Below, piece after piece: positions 8,885-17,860 of a stretch of 64,000 nt of DNA. Each line of letters opens with the position of its first letter. Within the stretch, counting starts at the first letter, position 1. Made by a program: the position numbers and the translations under genes. The stretch is from the NCBI GenBank assembly GCA_021155195.1, contig JAJNPV010000030.1, positions 186,001 to 250,000 of the forward strand, read 5' to 3'. This DNA comes from Ohtaekwangia sp. GTDB lineage: Bacteria; Bacteroidota; Bacteroidia; Cytophagales; Cyclobacteriaceae. The notes below the pieces were generated by a model that saw only the letters and a program-made list of their open reading frames with translations, was not told the origin of the DNA and did no database searches.

Positions 8885-10725
8885 ATTTTGACAGTAGCGC
8901 AAAATTAAGCTTAAACCGCTTTAGCCGACTCGGCACCTGGTATGTGTTAGCGTTGAGCATGATTGCTTCGGTAGCTATTGTAGGACAAGTTCTTATCCAA
9001 CGACATTTAAAAAATCAACTGAGCGATTCGCATGTGGTAAACCTGGCGGGTAAGCAGCGGATGCTCAGCCAAAAAATTACAAAAGCAGTTTTGTTGCTGA
9101 ATGACAACCAGACTGAATCCGAGCGAACAAAAGTTTTGGACAACCTCAACGCATCCATTCAACTTTGGAAATCCACACAACAAGGATTGATGCATGGAAA
9201 TGATAGTCTCAATCTTCCCGGAAAAAATAGTGACGTTATTAACACTCTGTTTGTTGAAGTGGCCAATGATTTCAACATCATACATCAACATTCAGAAGTG
9301 ATTGTATCTTCTCTAAAAAAGAACGTCCAAACTTCAATTGAAGAACTCCAACCCGATATTCAACAAATTCTTGATCATGAAAGCAATTTCCTTGCGGGAA
9401 TGGAACACATTGTGCAGCAGTATGAAAATGAAGCGCATGAAAAAGTTTCTACACTGAGTACCATTGAATACATCGTTTTAACAATCGCTTTGCTCGTAAT
9501 AGTATTTGAGATCATTTTTATTTTCAGACCTACTGCCCTTCAAGTGAACTCCACTGTAAATAAATTGATTGATTCCGAAAAGAATGCAATAAAATTATCG
9601 AAGGAAATTGGTGCTGTGTATGCTTCGCTCGAGAAATCGTATCAACAAATTTCTATCGTGAATCAACCGACAGATAATCCGCGGCTTTTTGCCAAAACAG
9701 ACAAAGGGGGCAATGTTATTTTAATATCCGATTTATTTGCAGAGTTGAGTGGTGCTAAGGAAATATCGATAGGCATGCGCTTGTGCGATCTTTTTCAGAT
9801 CAAAGAAAATCCAGATGATTGGATGGATACGGTTGTCGAAACTATTTCGGATGGAAACGGATGGCAAGGTGAGTTGCGTTTTAAAGGTAAGCAGGGCCAG
9901 GACTGTTGGATTGATATTACCATCACACCCGCTTATGGTAGTGGTGATGAATTGGATGAATTAATTGTTGTAGGCCGGGACATCACGAAACGAAAAGCGG
10001 CTGAACAAAATATGAATCTGAAGAACAGAGCCGAGATTGAAAAGAAAATTAATCAACAGAAATTTCGCTCGGTTTTAATTTTGGAAGGTCAGGAAGAAGA
10101 ACGCAAGCGCATTGCCATGGATATTCACGATGGCATCGGGCAAATGCTAACTTCCTTGAAATATCAAATAGAATCAATTGACTTGACGGATGGCGAACGG
10201 GCTGAAAAGAAGATCCTGGAAGTTGATCAACTCATTAAACAAGTAATTAAAGAAGTTAGAAAGGTGACCTTTAATCTTAAACCCACTGTGCTGGGCGATT
10301 TCGGATTGAAAGCCGCGCTTAATGTTTTTATTCACGAAATCGGAAAACTCATCGACATCAAATTAGTGTATAAAACAGAAGGTGAAATTGAGCGCTTGCC
10401 ACAAAAAACCGAAAACAATATTTTTAGAATTATACAGGAGGCCATTAACAATGCGATCAAATATTCAGATGCAGATACCATTGAGGTTACGCTTACAGGC
10501 AATGAAAATAATCTTGTCATAAAAGTAGTAGATCACGGCAAAGGGTTTGATACTAAACTTGTCGAAGCACGAAGCATCAACATTGAATCGGGCCGCGGTT
10601 TTTTTAACATGCACGAACGCACCGAGTATGTAAATGGTCATTTGGAAATAAACTCCGACCCCGGAAAAGGAACTTCAGTAGTGCTTACTGTGTCAGTTCG
10701 GATTAATGTTGCAGTAAATAGTTAA
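8875..10725 (+). CDS. NarX-like nitrate/nitrite sensor histidine kinase
   Basis: A 616-residue membrane kinase. A first helix lies at residues about 21-41. The periplasmic domain begins with a P-box-like segment, VVNLAGKQRMLSQKIT (Arg62), which resembles the nitrate-binding P-box of NarX and the related PilJ N-terminal domain. A second helix lies near residues 197-217. A PAS-type domain follows (about 265-370), then HisKA_3 with ERKRIAMDIHDGIGQM, holding the phosphorylated His, and an HATPase with EAINNAIKYSDA and GKGFDT. This is the NarX/NreB class that pairs with NarL-type regulators, and one lies 46 bp downstream. Nitrate or nitrite as ligand is inferred from the P-box and the context. TACGTA sites overlap the start codon. 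Confidence 0.85.
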   Translation: MHVNFDSSAKLSLNRFSRLGTWYVLALSMIASVAIVGQVLIQRHLKNQLSDSHVVNLAGKQRMLSQKITKAVLLLNDNQTESERTKVLDNLNASIQLWKSTQQGLMHGNDSLNLPGKNSDVINTLFVEVANDFNIIHQHSEVIVSSLKKNVQTSIEELQPDIQQILDHESNFLAGMEHIVQQYENEAHEKVSTLSTIEYIVLTIALLVIVFEIIFIFRPTALQVNSTVNKLIDSEKNAIKLSKEIGAVYASLEKSYQQISIVNQPTDNPRLFAKTDKGGNVILISDLFAELSGAKEISIGMRLCDLFQIKENPDDWMDTVVETISDGNGWQGELRFKGKQGQDCWIDITITPAYGSGDELDELIVVGRDITKRKAAEQNMNLKNRAEIEKKINQQKFRSVLILEGQEEERKRIAMDIHDGIGQMLTSLKYQIESIDLTDGERAEKKILEVDQLIKQVIKEVRKVTFNLKPTVLGDFGLKAALNVFIHEIGKLIDIKLVYKTEGEIERLPQKTENNIFRIIQEAINNAIKYSDADTIEVTLTGNENNLVIKVVDHGKGFDTKLVEARSINIESGRGFFNMHERTEYVNGHLEINSDPGKGTSVVLTVSVRINVAVNS

Positions 10726-10771
10726 GAAAACTTCAGGTTTGTATTTAAATTACCGCGCGAACTCAACTCGA

Positions 10772-11425
10772 ATGGACAAAATAAACATAGTACTTGCCGA
10801 TGATCATGTGTTAGTGCGCAATGGCATTAAAGCAATGCTGGAATCTGATACAGAAATTACCGTGGTGGGTGAGGCAGGAAATGGTATGGAAGCATTGGAG
10901 GCTGCTAAATCGTTAAAGCCCGACATCCTTGTGCTGGATATTCGCATGCCTGAAATGACAGGACTTGAAGCAACTGCGAAGCTCAACGAGTATTCACCCG
11001 AAACAAAAGCAGTCATTCTCTCCATGCACGATTCAGAAGAATACGTGATCCAGGCGTTGGACGCTGGTGCATTTGGCTACATGCTGAAAGACACAGACAA
11101 AATTGAATTTATTAAAGCCCTTAAACAGGTACATAAAGGTAATCGCTATTTCAGCGGAAGCGTTTCAAATGTTCTTACCAACAGATTGCTTACTCAAAAA
11201 TCCGGAGTGAGAAAGTCGGAATCCGAAGACCACTACAATCTCACTAAAAAAGAGAAGGAAATATTGAGGATGGTTATCGACAGCAAACAGAATAAACAAA
11301 TTTCAGAAGCCCTTGATATTAGTGTCCGAACGATAGAAACCCACCGCTTTAATATCATGAAGAAATTAGGGGTTAACAATGCTGTTGACATGGTTAACAA
11401 GACACTCAAAGAAAACCTGATTTAA
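10772..11425 (+). CDS. NarL/FixJ-family response regulator
   Basis: The start ATG at 10772 (MDKINIVLADDHVLVRNGIK) was preferred to an in-frame TTG eleven codons upstream. The receiver domain (1-120) has the acidic pair DD at 10-11 and the phosphoacceptor Asp56 in DILVLDIRMPEM, with the later Lys in MLKD. The C-terminal LuxR-type helix-turn-helix has LTKKEKEILRMV and ISVRTIETHRFNIMKKLG. It forms an operon with the NarX-like kinase. It is the best candidate for the protein that binds the TACGTA sites of this locus, since NarL-type regulators bind short TAC-containing boxes; that step is inferred, not shown. Confidence 0.9.
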   Translation: MDKINIVLADDHVLVRNGIKAMLESDTEITVVGEAGNGMEALEAAKSLKPDILVLDIRMPEMTGLEATAKLNEYSPETKAVILSMHDSEEYVIQALDAGAFGYMLKDTDKIEFIKALKQVHKGNRYFSGSVSNVLTNRLLTQKSGVRKSESEDHYNLTKKEKEILRMVIDSKQNKQISEALDISVRTIETHRFNIMKKLGVNNAVDMVNKTLKENLI

Positions 11426-11462
11426 ATTCTCCCTTAGGCTGCTAGTTTCGCAAACGATTTTC

Positions 11463-11556
11463 TACGTATATCAATCCGTTTCGGTAATTTAATTACGTAT
11501 TATTACGTATAAAATGTGATCATTTACTTATTTTTATTACGTAATAAATAAGTAAA
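11463..11556. promoter_or_regulatory. TACGTA cluster and large dyad before narK
   Basis: TACGTA starts at 11463, 11494, 11504 and 11538. The pair 11494/11504 has the same 10-bp spacing as before nirB (TACGTA-N4-TACGTA). The site at 11538 is the centre of a nearly perfect dyad with arms 11523-11540 and 11541-11556, which differ only by two extra T in the left arm. The dyad ends 4 bp before the narK ATG, so a bound protein or a hairpin there could control narK directly. Confidence 0.65.
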
Positions 11557-11560
11557 GCCT

Positions 11561-12898
11561 ATGACATCCTCCAAAGCCACCAAAATCAATTTGCTAGATT
11601 TTAAGTCGGCCCCCATGCGGGCGTTTCACATTACCTGGCTCACTTTTTTCGTCTGCTTCTTTGGCTGGTTTGGTATTGCACCACTCATGGCCATTGTGCG
11701 CGAAGACCTTGGGCTTACAAAAGGACAAATCGGAAACATCATAATTGCTTCTGTATCCATCACCATTTTTGCCCGCCTGTTCTTTGGCTGGTTGTGTGAT
11801 AAAATTGGTCCCCGGATTTCATACACACTATTATTATTAATCGGTTCACTACCGGTTATGTTAATCGGGCTTAGCAACAGCTACGAATCATTCTTGTTGT
11901 TCCGATTGGCCATCGGTGTGATCGGTGCTTCTTTCGTGATTACACAATATCACACCTCTGTTATGTTTGCTCCCAATGTGGTGGGCACTGCCAATGCTAC
12001 CGTTGCAGGCTGGGGCAATATGGGTGGCGGTGTAACCTTAATGGTGATGCCAATGATCTTTGCAGGCTTTATTGGGGCTGGCTACCTGAATGCCGAAGCC
12101 TGGCGATATGCGATGATTATTCCCGGTGTGGCATTATTCATTATGGGCATCATCTATTATTACTTCACACAAGATACCCCAGATGGAAACTTAAGTGAAT
12201 TGCGTAAAACAAATCCAGAGTATCAGGCAAAAGCAAAAGATTCGGAAGGAAGTTTTCTAAGAGCCAGCAAGGATTATAGAGTGTGGGTTTTATTTCTTGC
12301 CTACGGTGCATGCTTTGGTATCGAGATCACTATTGATAACATCGCCACCCTTTACTTCATTGATAATTTTCAATTAGGTCTTAAGGAAGCCGGCATTATA
12401 GCAGGCACATTTGGCATGATGAATATTTTTGCCCGAGCACTTGGGGGTGTGTTTGGAGATAAGGCCGGGAAAAAATATGGATTAACCGGTCGCATTTTTA
12501 TTCTCGGTGCATTTCTCTTATGCGAAGGTCTTGGCCTTATGTTGTTCTCCGCCATGAATACGCTTCCCTTAGCTATTGCTACCATGTTGTTGTTCGCCTT
12601 GTTTTTAAAGATGTCGAATGGAGCAACATACTCTGTTGTTCCTTTCATCAACAAAAAAGCGATGGGCGCAGTATCTGGTATAGTAGGTGCAGGCGGCAAT
12701 GTGGGTGCTGTGTTGGCTGGGTTCTTATTTAAATCAGAAAATATTTCTTATCGGGAAAGTTTGTTCATTATAGGTGCAGTAGTGATTGTTGTATCAGCCA
12801 TCGCATTCTTATTGTGCCTGCCAAAGAAAACCGCTGCTGAGTTTTTAAACTCAGAGAAACCAGTTCTTGAAGAAGCCATGGTCATCAACAAAAATTAA
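11561..12898 (+). CDS. narK: Nitrate/nitrite MFS transporter, NarK family
   Basis: A 445-residue MFS protein with 12 predicted helices. It carries the NarK nitrate-signature type segment (ATVAGWGNMGGGVTLMVMP) in the fifth helix, and a matching Gly-rich region in the second half (SGIVGAGGNVGAVLAGFLF). The Arg residues that hold nitrate in this family are probably those of the FRLAIGVIGASF segment and its counterpart. The motif FFGWLCDKIGPR is the usual MFS loop 2-3. It is the first gene of an apparent operon of four (transporter, porin, nitrate reductase, rubredoxin protein) and is preceded by the TACGTA cluster. Uptake of nitrate for assimilation is the likely role; nitrite exchange cannot be excluded. 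Confidence 0.9.
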   Translation: MTSSKATKINLLDFKSAPMRAFHITWLTFFVCFFGWFGIAPLMAIVREDLGLTKGQIGNIIIASVSITIFARLFFGWLCDKIGPRISYTLLLLIGSLPVMLIGLSNSYESFLLFRLAIGVIGASFVITQYHTSVMFAPNVVGTANATVAGWGNMGGGVTLMVMPMIFAGFIGAGYLNAEAWRYAMIIPGVALFIMGIIYYYFTQDTPDGNLSELRKTNPEYQAKAKDSEGSFLRASKDYRVWVLFLAYGACFGIEITIDNIATLYFIDNFQLGLKEAGIIAGTFGMMNIFARALGGVFGDKAGKKYGLTGRIFILGAFLLCEGLGLMLFSAMNTLPLAIATMLLFALFLKMSNGATYSVVPFINKKAMGAVSGIVGAGGNVGAVLAGFLFKSENISYRESLFIIGAVVIVVSAIAFLLCLPKKTAAEFLNSEKPVLEEAMVINKN

Positions 12899-12907
12899 TC
12901 TGAGACT

Positions 12908-14278
12908 ATGAATAAAATCTGGTATCCGCTCATGATGCTTTTCTTCATCTGTTCAATGCAGGTGGCACATGCACAACTATCCATTTCAGGTCAACTTAGA
13001 ACCCGTTCTGAATTTCGTGATGGACAAGGTGCACCTTCTGTAAAAGATACGGTGCCGGCATTTTTTACTTCGCAGCGCACGCGATTAAACGTGGGTTACA
13101 CCGGCTATCGATTTAAACTTTTCACAGCCATTCAGGATGTGCGTGTGTGGGGTCAGGATGGTTCTTCCATCAATCGAATAACAACAGCGCCTAATAATGG
13201 CCTCATGCTTCACGAAGCCTGGGGCGAACTAAGCCTTGTCGATACGGGCAGAGTTGTAAAAGATTTCACACTGAAAGTAGGTCGGCAAGAATTGGTATAT
13301 GATGATGTACGTCTGTTAGGAAATTTAGATTGGCTACAGCAAGGAAGAAGGCATGATGCGGCATTGCTAAAGTTTAGTCACAACAGCTGGACAGCCCACC
13401 TTGGTGCTGCCTACAATCAAAATGCAGAACGAAAATCAAACACAATTTATAATGGCGTGCCCACAGGATATCCAGCCAGTACTAATGGAATGGCTTCTAT
13501 GTATAAGGCTATGCAGTTTCTATACCTCGCAAAGAAAATGCAGCACACCACAGGTTCATTTCTTGTATTCAAAGATGACTTTAGTAAGTTTCATTTTGCC
13601 CCTACCGATGTTAACCAGATAACACCCATTTATGAACAACGTGTATGGAGTCGTTATACCCTTGGCGGGAATTTAGTCGGAACCGCTTTTCAAAAATTAG
13701 GTTTTGCCGTAAGCGCCTATTATCAGGGTGGAAAATATCGTGAAGGCACTTCACTCAATGAATATTTGCTTTCAGCTTCCTTCTCACATCCTGCCGGAAA
13801 GAAATTTAATGTTGGTGCTGGTGTAGATATGACTTCCGGAAATAACGGATCGGATGCAAGTAAAAAATATCAACGGTTCGATCCTCTTTATGGCACACCT
13901 CACAAATTCTGGGGTTACATGGATTACTTCTATGTAGCTGATGGATTTGGTGCAAACGGACTTTCCAATTACTATCTAAGAACAAAATACAAAGCAAACA
14001 GTAACATCACACTTTCGTTGGATGCACATCAGTTTGTTTTACCAAGTGCAGTGTTTGCTGCAGATGGATCGAAATTGACAAAAAACCTGGGTACTGAACT
14101 AGATCTTCTATTCAATTGCATGGTGACTAAAATAATCACAATTGAATCAGGATATGCCGCCATGTTTTCAACGGCCACCCTTACATCCCCTAAAGTAAAA
14201 AACATACCGCAAGCTGATACTTTTTCGAGTTGGGCTTATGTGATGATTAACATCAAACCCGAATTCACTTTTAAGTAA
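12908..14278 (+). CDS. Outer-membrane channel of the alginate-export (AlgE-like) family
   Basis: A 456-residue secreted protein with signal peptide (cleavage near AHAQ) and alternating beta strands to the end, as expected for a barrel. Phrases such as RTRSEFRDGQG, RLNVGYTGYRFKLFTAIQDVRVWGQ, LHEAWGELSL and GRQELVYDDVRLLG...DWLQQGRRHDA are typical of the alginate_exp family (PF13372-like). Only 9 bp separate it from narK and 17 bp from the nitrate reductase gene. In this position it most likely carries nitrate or nitrite over the outer membrane; the family name refers to another substrate and should not be taken literally. Confidence 0.75.
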   Translation: MNKIWYPLMMLFFICSMQVAHAQLSISGQLRTRSEFRDGQGAPSVKDTVPAFFTSQRTRLNVGYTGYRFKLFTAIQDVRVWGQDGSSINRITTAPNNGLMLHEAWGELSLVDTGRVVKDFTLKVGRQELVYDDVRLLGNLDWLQQGRRHDAALLKFSHNSWTAHLGAAYNQNAERKSNTIYNGVPTGYPASTNGMASMYKAMQFLYLAKKMQHTTGSFLVFKDDFSKFHFAPTDVNQITPIYEQRVWSRYTLGGNLVGTAFQKLGFAVSAYYQGGKYREGTSLNEYLLSASFSHPAGKKFNVGAGVDMTSGNNGSDASKKYQRFDPLYGTPHKFWGYMDYFYVADGFGANGLSNYYLRTKYKANSNITLSLDAHQFVLPSAVFAADGSKLTKNLGTELDLLFNCMVTKIITIESGYAAMFSTATLTSPKVKNIPQADTFSSWAYVMINIKPEFTFK

Positions 14279-14295
14279 TTGAAAATTGAAACACC

Positions 14296-17200
14296 GTGCA
14301 CGGAAAAGAAGATAGTGTAAAAACAACCTGCTCATACTGCGGAGTTGGCTGCGGTATGATTGTGAAGAAAGATCGCAGAGGAAATCTTTCCGTGGAAGGC
14401 GACAAAGATCATCCCGTCAATCGGGGTCAGTTGTGTTCCAAGGGAATGAACTTGCATTACGCGATGCAGGACAAAAGTGATCGGTTGCTCTATCCGGAAA
14501 TGCGGTGGAGCAGAAATCATCCGCACGAGCGTGTTAGTTGGTCGGCCGCCATGAAACGCGCGGCTGCTGTTTTCAAATCAATCATTCAAACTCACGGCCC
14601 CGACTCCGTTGGATTTTATGTTTCGGGGCAATGCCTTACGGAAGAATATTATGTGGCCAATAAATTAGTTAAAGGATTTCTGGGTACAAATAACATTGAC
14701 ACCAACTCGCGCCTGTGTATGAGCAGCGCAGTAGCGGGATATACAAAAATGTTAGGCGAAGATTCTGTTCCGGTTTCGTATGATGATATTGAGTTAGCCG
14801 ATTGCTTTTTAATTGCTGGCGCAAATCCCGCCTGGTGCCATCCTATTTTATTCAGACGAATTGAAGCACATAAGCACCTCAATCCCGATGTTAAAATTAT
14901 AATTGTCGATCCACGAAAAACGCAGAGTTGTGCCTCCGCAGATTTGCATCTACAAATTTTACCCGGAACAGACATTTATCTGTATCATGCTATCGCGCGC
15001 ATACTCATTGAAAACGGGGATGTGGATTATAATTTTATTTCAAATCATACGGAAGAGTTTGAGGCTTATCGTGATGGCGTCTTTCAAACAACTATTGAAG
15101 AGGCTGCTTTAAAATGTGATGTTGCAGAAGCCGACATTCGCATCGCTGCTTCATACATAGCTGCCTCCAAAGGGTTCCTTACACTTTGGGCCATGGGCTT
15201 AAACCAAAGTGTGATTGGTGTTAATAAAAATTTTGCGTTGATCAGTCTAAACTTAATAACCGGCCATATCGGTAAACCCGGTTCGGGTCCATTTTCATTA
15301 ACCGGGCAACCCAATGCTATGGGCGGGCGCGAAGTGGGTGGACTTGCAACCTTGTTAGCTGCGCATCGGTTGCTTGACAATGAACAGCATCGAAAAGAAG
15401 TTGCTGAATTTTGGGGCGTTGATTCCATCTCATCAAAACCGGGATTGACAGCTACCCAACTATTTGAAGCATTGGAGCGCGGTGATCTAAAAGCCGTTTG
15501 GATAATCTGCACAAACCCTATGGTAAGTATGCCTGATGCGAGACGTGCAGAAGCCGCACTAAAGAATGCACGCTTCGTAGTTGTTCAGGATATCTCACGA
15601 AAGTCAGACACCGTACCTTTTGCTGATTTAATTCTTCCTGCGGCAGGTCATTTCGAAAAAGAAGGAACGATGACCAACTCCGAAAGAAGAATTAGTTATT
15701 TAAACAAAGTAGAGAACCCACCTGGTGAAGCACTAGCCGATGCGGAAATACTTTGCTTGTTTGCCAAGGCCATGGGATTTCATGGATTTGATTTTAGCTC
15801 AGCTGCAGACATTTATGCTGAGCATTGTGCCTTAACAAAAGGAACTCATATTGACATCAGTGGTTTATCACATCAACGATTAATAGACGAAGGAACTTTT
15901 CAATGGCCTGTGCCTCACTCCACACATCCGGGCACACCGCGCTTGTTTGAAGATCATTCTTTTTTTACTCCATCTGCGAAAGCAAAGTTTTTCACGGTCA
16001 GTTCTGAAAATCATTCAGAAGCACTAACCAATGATCTTCCGCTCATTTTAACTACCGGGCGTATTCGCGATCAATGGCACACGATGACGAAAACCGGAAA
16101 GGTGAGTAAGCTTCGTCAACATATAAATAAACCCTTCTTAGAGATTCATCCTCTTGATGCGTTAACCCGAAACATTCAGGAGGGGGATAATGTGGTGATT
16201 GAAAACTCACGCGGCAGCGTTCGGGTTACTGCAAAACTTACTCATGATATTAAGAAAGGTGTTGTCTTTCTTCCCATGCATTGGGGAAAAACATTAACGA
16301 GCGATCATGCCCGTGTCAATAACCTTACCAGTACCTTAATTGATCCTATTTCGAAAGAACCTGATTTCAAATTCTCGGCAGTAGAAGTAACAAAATATAA
16401 GAAAGCTGTTGAAAAGATTGTGATCGTTGGTGCAGGTGCAGCTGCCTATCGTTTTATTTGTTCATATCGTGCGCTTAATGCGACTGATGAAATTCAGGTG
16501 CTGAGCAAAGAGAAATATCCATTTTACAATCGCGTACTGTTACCCGAATATGTAAACAGTTCACTTACGTGGGATCGACTTCAAAAATTCAGAGCCGGGG
16601 AATTTGAAACACTGGACGTAACGCTGAATGTAGAAACCGAAGTAGTGGAGATTAACCGAACTGAAAAATTTGTTGTAGATAATCATGGCCACAAGCATTC
16701 CTACGATAAACTTATTCTTGCAACAGGTACACGGGCAAACTTACCCAAAGACGCTCCCATTCATTTACCGGGAGTATTCACGATGCGCACCCGCCACGAT
16801 GCGGATGCACTGAAAGATTTTTTAAATCCTGATGGGCAAGTGCTAATTATTGGCGGTGGATTGCTCGGTCTCGAATTAGCCGCCTCACTGTGTGAAGTAG
16901 ACATTCGTGTTTCTATTCTTCAGTTAGGCAGTCGCCTGATGGAACGGCAGGTTGACAACTTAGCGGGAGAACTTTTACTTGATTTTATTGAAGAAAAAAA
17001 TATGATGGTGTACATGAATGATCAGGTACAAACCATCGAGTCATCTGAATCAGGCATGCTCGTTGCTAAACTCCGTAGCGGGAAATTAATTCAAGCCAAT
17101 GCCATTGTGTATGCTGTTGGAACATTGCCCAATATTGAATTTGCTCAAGAGGCCGGACTGGAATCGGCTCGTGGAATTATTGTTAACGATTACCTGCAAA

Positions 17201-17799
17201 CCAACGATGAAGATATTTTTGCAATGGGTGAAATTGCAGAACATGCAGGGAAAATGTTGGGCATCACTGCTGCAGCCGAAAAGCAAGCAGATGTGTTGGC
17301 ACGTTTTATCCATGGCGATCTTCAAAGTTTGTATGATGGCGCTGTGGCCATGAACATTCTCAAATTATCAGGATTCGATTTATGCTCCATTGGCATTGCT
17401 GAAGTGCCGGCCAATGGTGAAGGCTACGAAGAAATTTTGTTTATCGACAAGGCAATGCGGTATTACAAAAAATGCATTATTAAAGACGATCGGTTAGAAG
17501 GCGCCATTTTAATTGGTGATAAAAGCGAATTTGCCGAATTCAAATCGCTCATCGAAAATAAAATCGAATTATCGGAACTCAGGATTCAGCTGCTTCGCTC
17601 TGGAAAAAGCGCTGAACCAATGATTGGAAAACTGGTGTGCTCCTGCAATCAGGTGGGCGAAGGAAATCTGCAACAATGGATTGCTAAAGGATGTACAAGT
17701 TTAACAGACCTCTGCCAAAAAACGGGTGCAGGTTTAGGTTGTGGAAGTTGCAAACCGGAAATTCATCAATTGCTTGAAGGGAGTTTAGTAAAAACCTAG
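14296..17799 (+). CDS. Assimilatory nitrate reductase fused to NirB-like flavoprotein and BFD domain
   Basis: A 1167-residue fusion with a GTG start (MHGKEDSVKTTCSYCGVGCG). Residues 1-700 are a molybdopterin nitrate reductase of the NasA/NarB type: the 4Fe-4S cysteines are C12, C15, C19 and C47, and the likely molybdenum ligand is C141 in SRLCMSSAV. From about 706 an FAD/NAD(P)-binding reductase begins (VIVGAGAAAYRF), with a second motif GGGLLGLELAA, clearly paralogous to the N-terminal half of NirB in this window. The end has BFD-type cysteines (CSCNQ...CGSC). In Bacillus and Klebsiella these parts are separate subunits, so this enzyme probably takes electrons from NAD(P)H to nitrate within one chain in the cytoplasm. 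It belongs to the narK operon. Confidence 0.9.
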   Translation: MHGKEDSVKTTCSYCGVGCGMIVKKDRRGNLSVEGDKDHPVNRGQLCSKGMNLHYAMQDKSDRLLYPEMRWSRNHPHERVSWSAAMKRAAAVFKSIIQTHGPDSVGFYVSGQCLTEEYYVANKLVKGFLGTNNIDTNSRLCMSSAVAGYTKMLGEDSVPVSYDDIELADCFLIAGANPAWCHPILFRRIEAHKHLNPDVKIIIVDPRKTQSCASADLHLQILPGTDIYLYHAIARILIENGDVDYNFISNHTEEFEAYRDGVFQTTIEEAALKCDVAEADIRIAASYIAASKGFLTLWAMGLNQSVIGVNKNFALISLNLITGHIGKPGSGPFSLTGQPNAMGGREVGGLATLLAAHRLLDNEQHRKEVAEFWGVDSISSKPGLTATQLFEALERGDLKAVWIICTNPMVSMPDARRAEAALKNARFVVVQDISRKSDTVPFADLILPAAGHFEKEGTMTNSERRISYLNKVENPPGEALADAEILCLFAKAMGFHGFDFSSAADIYAEHCALTKGTHIDISGLSHQRLIDEGTFQWPVPHSTHPGTPRLFEDHSFFTPSAKAKFFTVSSENHSEALTNDLPLILTTGRIRDQWHTMTKTGKVSKLRQHINKPFLEIHPLDALTRNIQEGDNVVIENSRGSVRVTAKLTHDIKKGVVFLPMHWGKTLTSDHARVNNLTSTLIDPISKEPDFKFSAVEVTKYKKAVEKIVIVGAGAAAYRFICSYRALNATDEIQVLSKEKYPFYNRVLLPEYVNSSLTWDRLQKFRAGEFETLDVTLNVETEVVEINRTEKFVVDNHGHKHSYDKLILATGTRANLPKDAPIHLPGVFTMRTRHDADALKDFLNPDGQVLIIGGGLLGLELAASLCEVDIRVSILQLGSRLMERQVDNLAGELLLDFIEEKNMMVYMNDQVQTIESSESGMLVAKLRSGKLIQANAIVYAVGTLPNIEFAQEAGLESARGIIVNDYLQTNDEDIFAMGEIAEHAGKMLGITAAAEKQADVLARFIHGDLQSLYDGAVAMNILKLSGFDLCSIGIAEVPANGEGYEEILFIDKAMRYYKKCIIKDDRLEGAILIGDKSEFAEFKSLIENKIELSELRIQLLRSGKSAEPMIGKLVCSCNQVGEGNLQQWIAKGCTSLTDLCQKTGAGLGCGSCKPEIHQLLEGSLVKT

Positions 17800-17860
17800 C
17801 GCACAGTTTACAATTTTAATTAAAAGTAGTGACGGGTTGCATTACCTTTGGGTCTGAATA

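Noticed and set aside
15084..15512. A 142-codon frame on the minus strand within the nitrate reductase gene
   Set aside because: It is antisense to a strongly conserved enzyme and has no upstream signals of its own.
17843..17850. TACCTTTG as a Bacteroidota -7 promoter box for the rubredoxin gene
   Set aside because: It fits the TAnnTTTG pattern, but lies only 10 bp before the ATG and lacks a clear -33 TTTG. Operon readthrough from narK is more likely.
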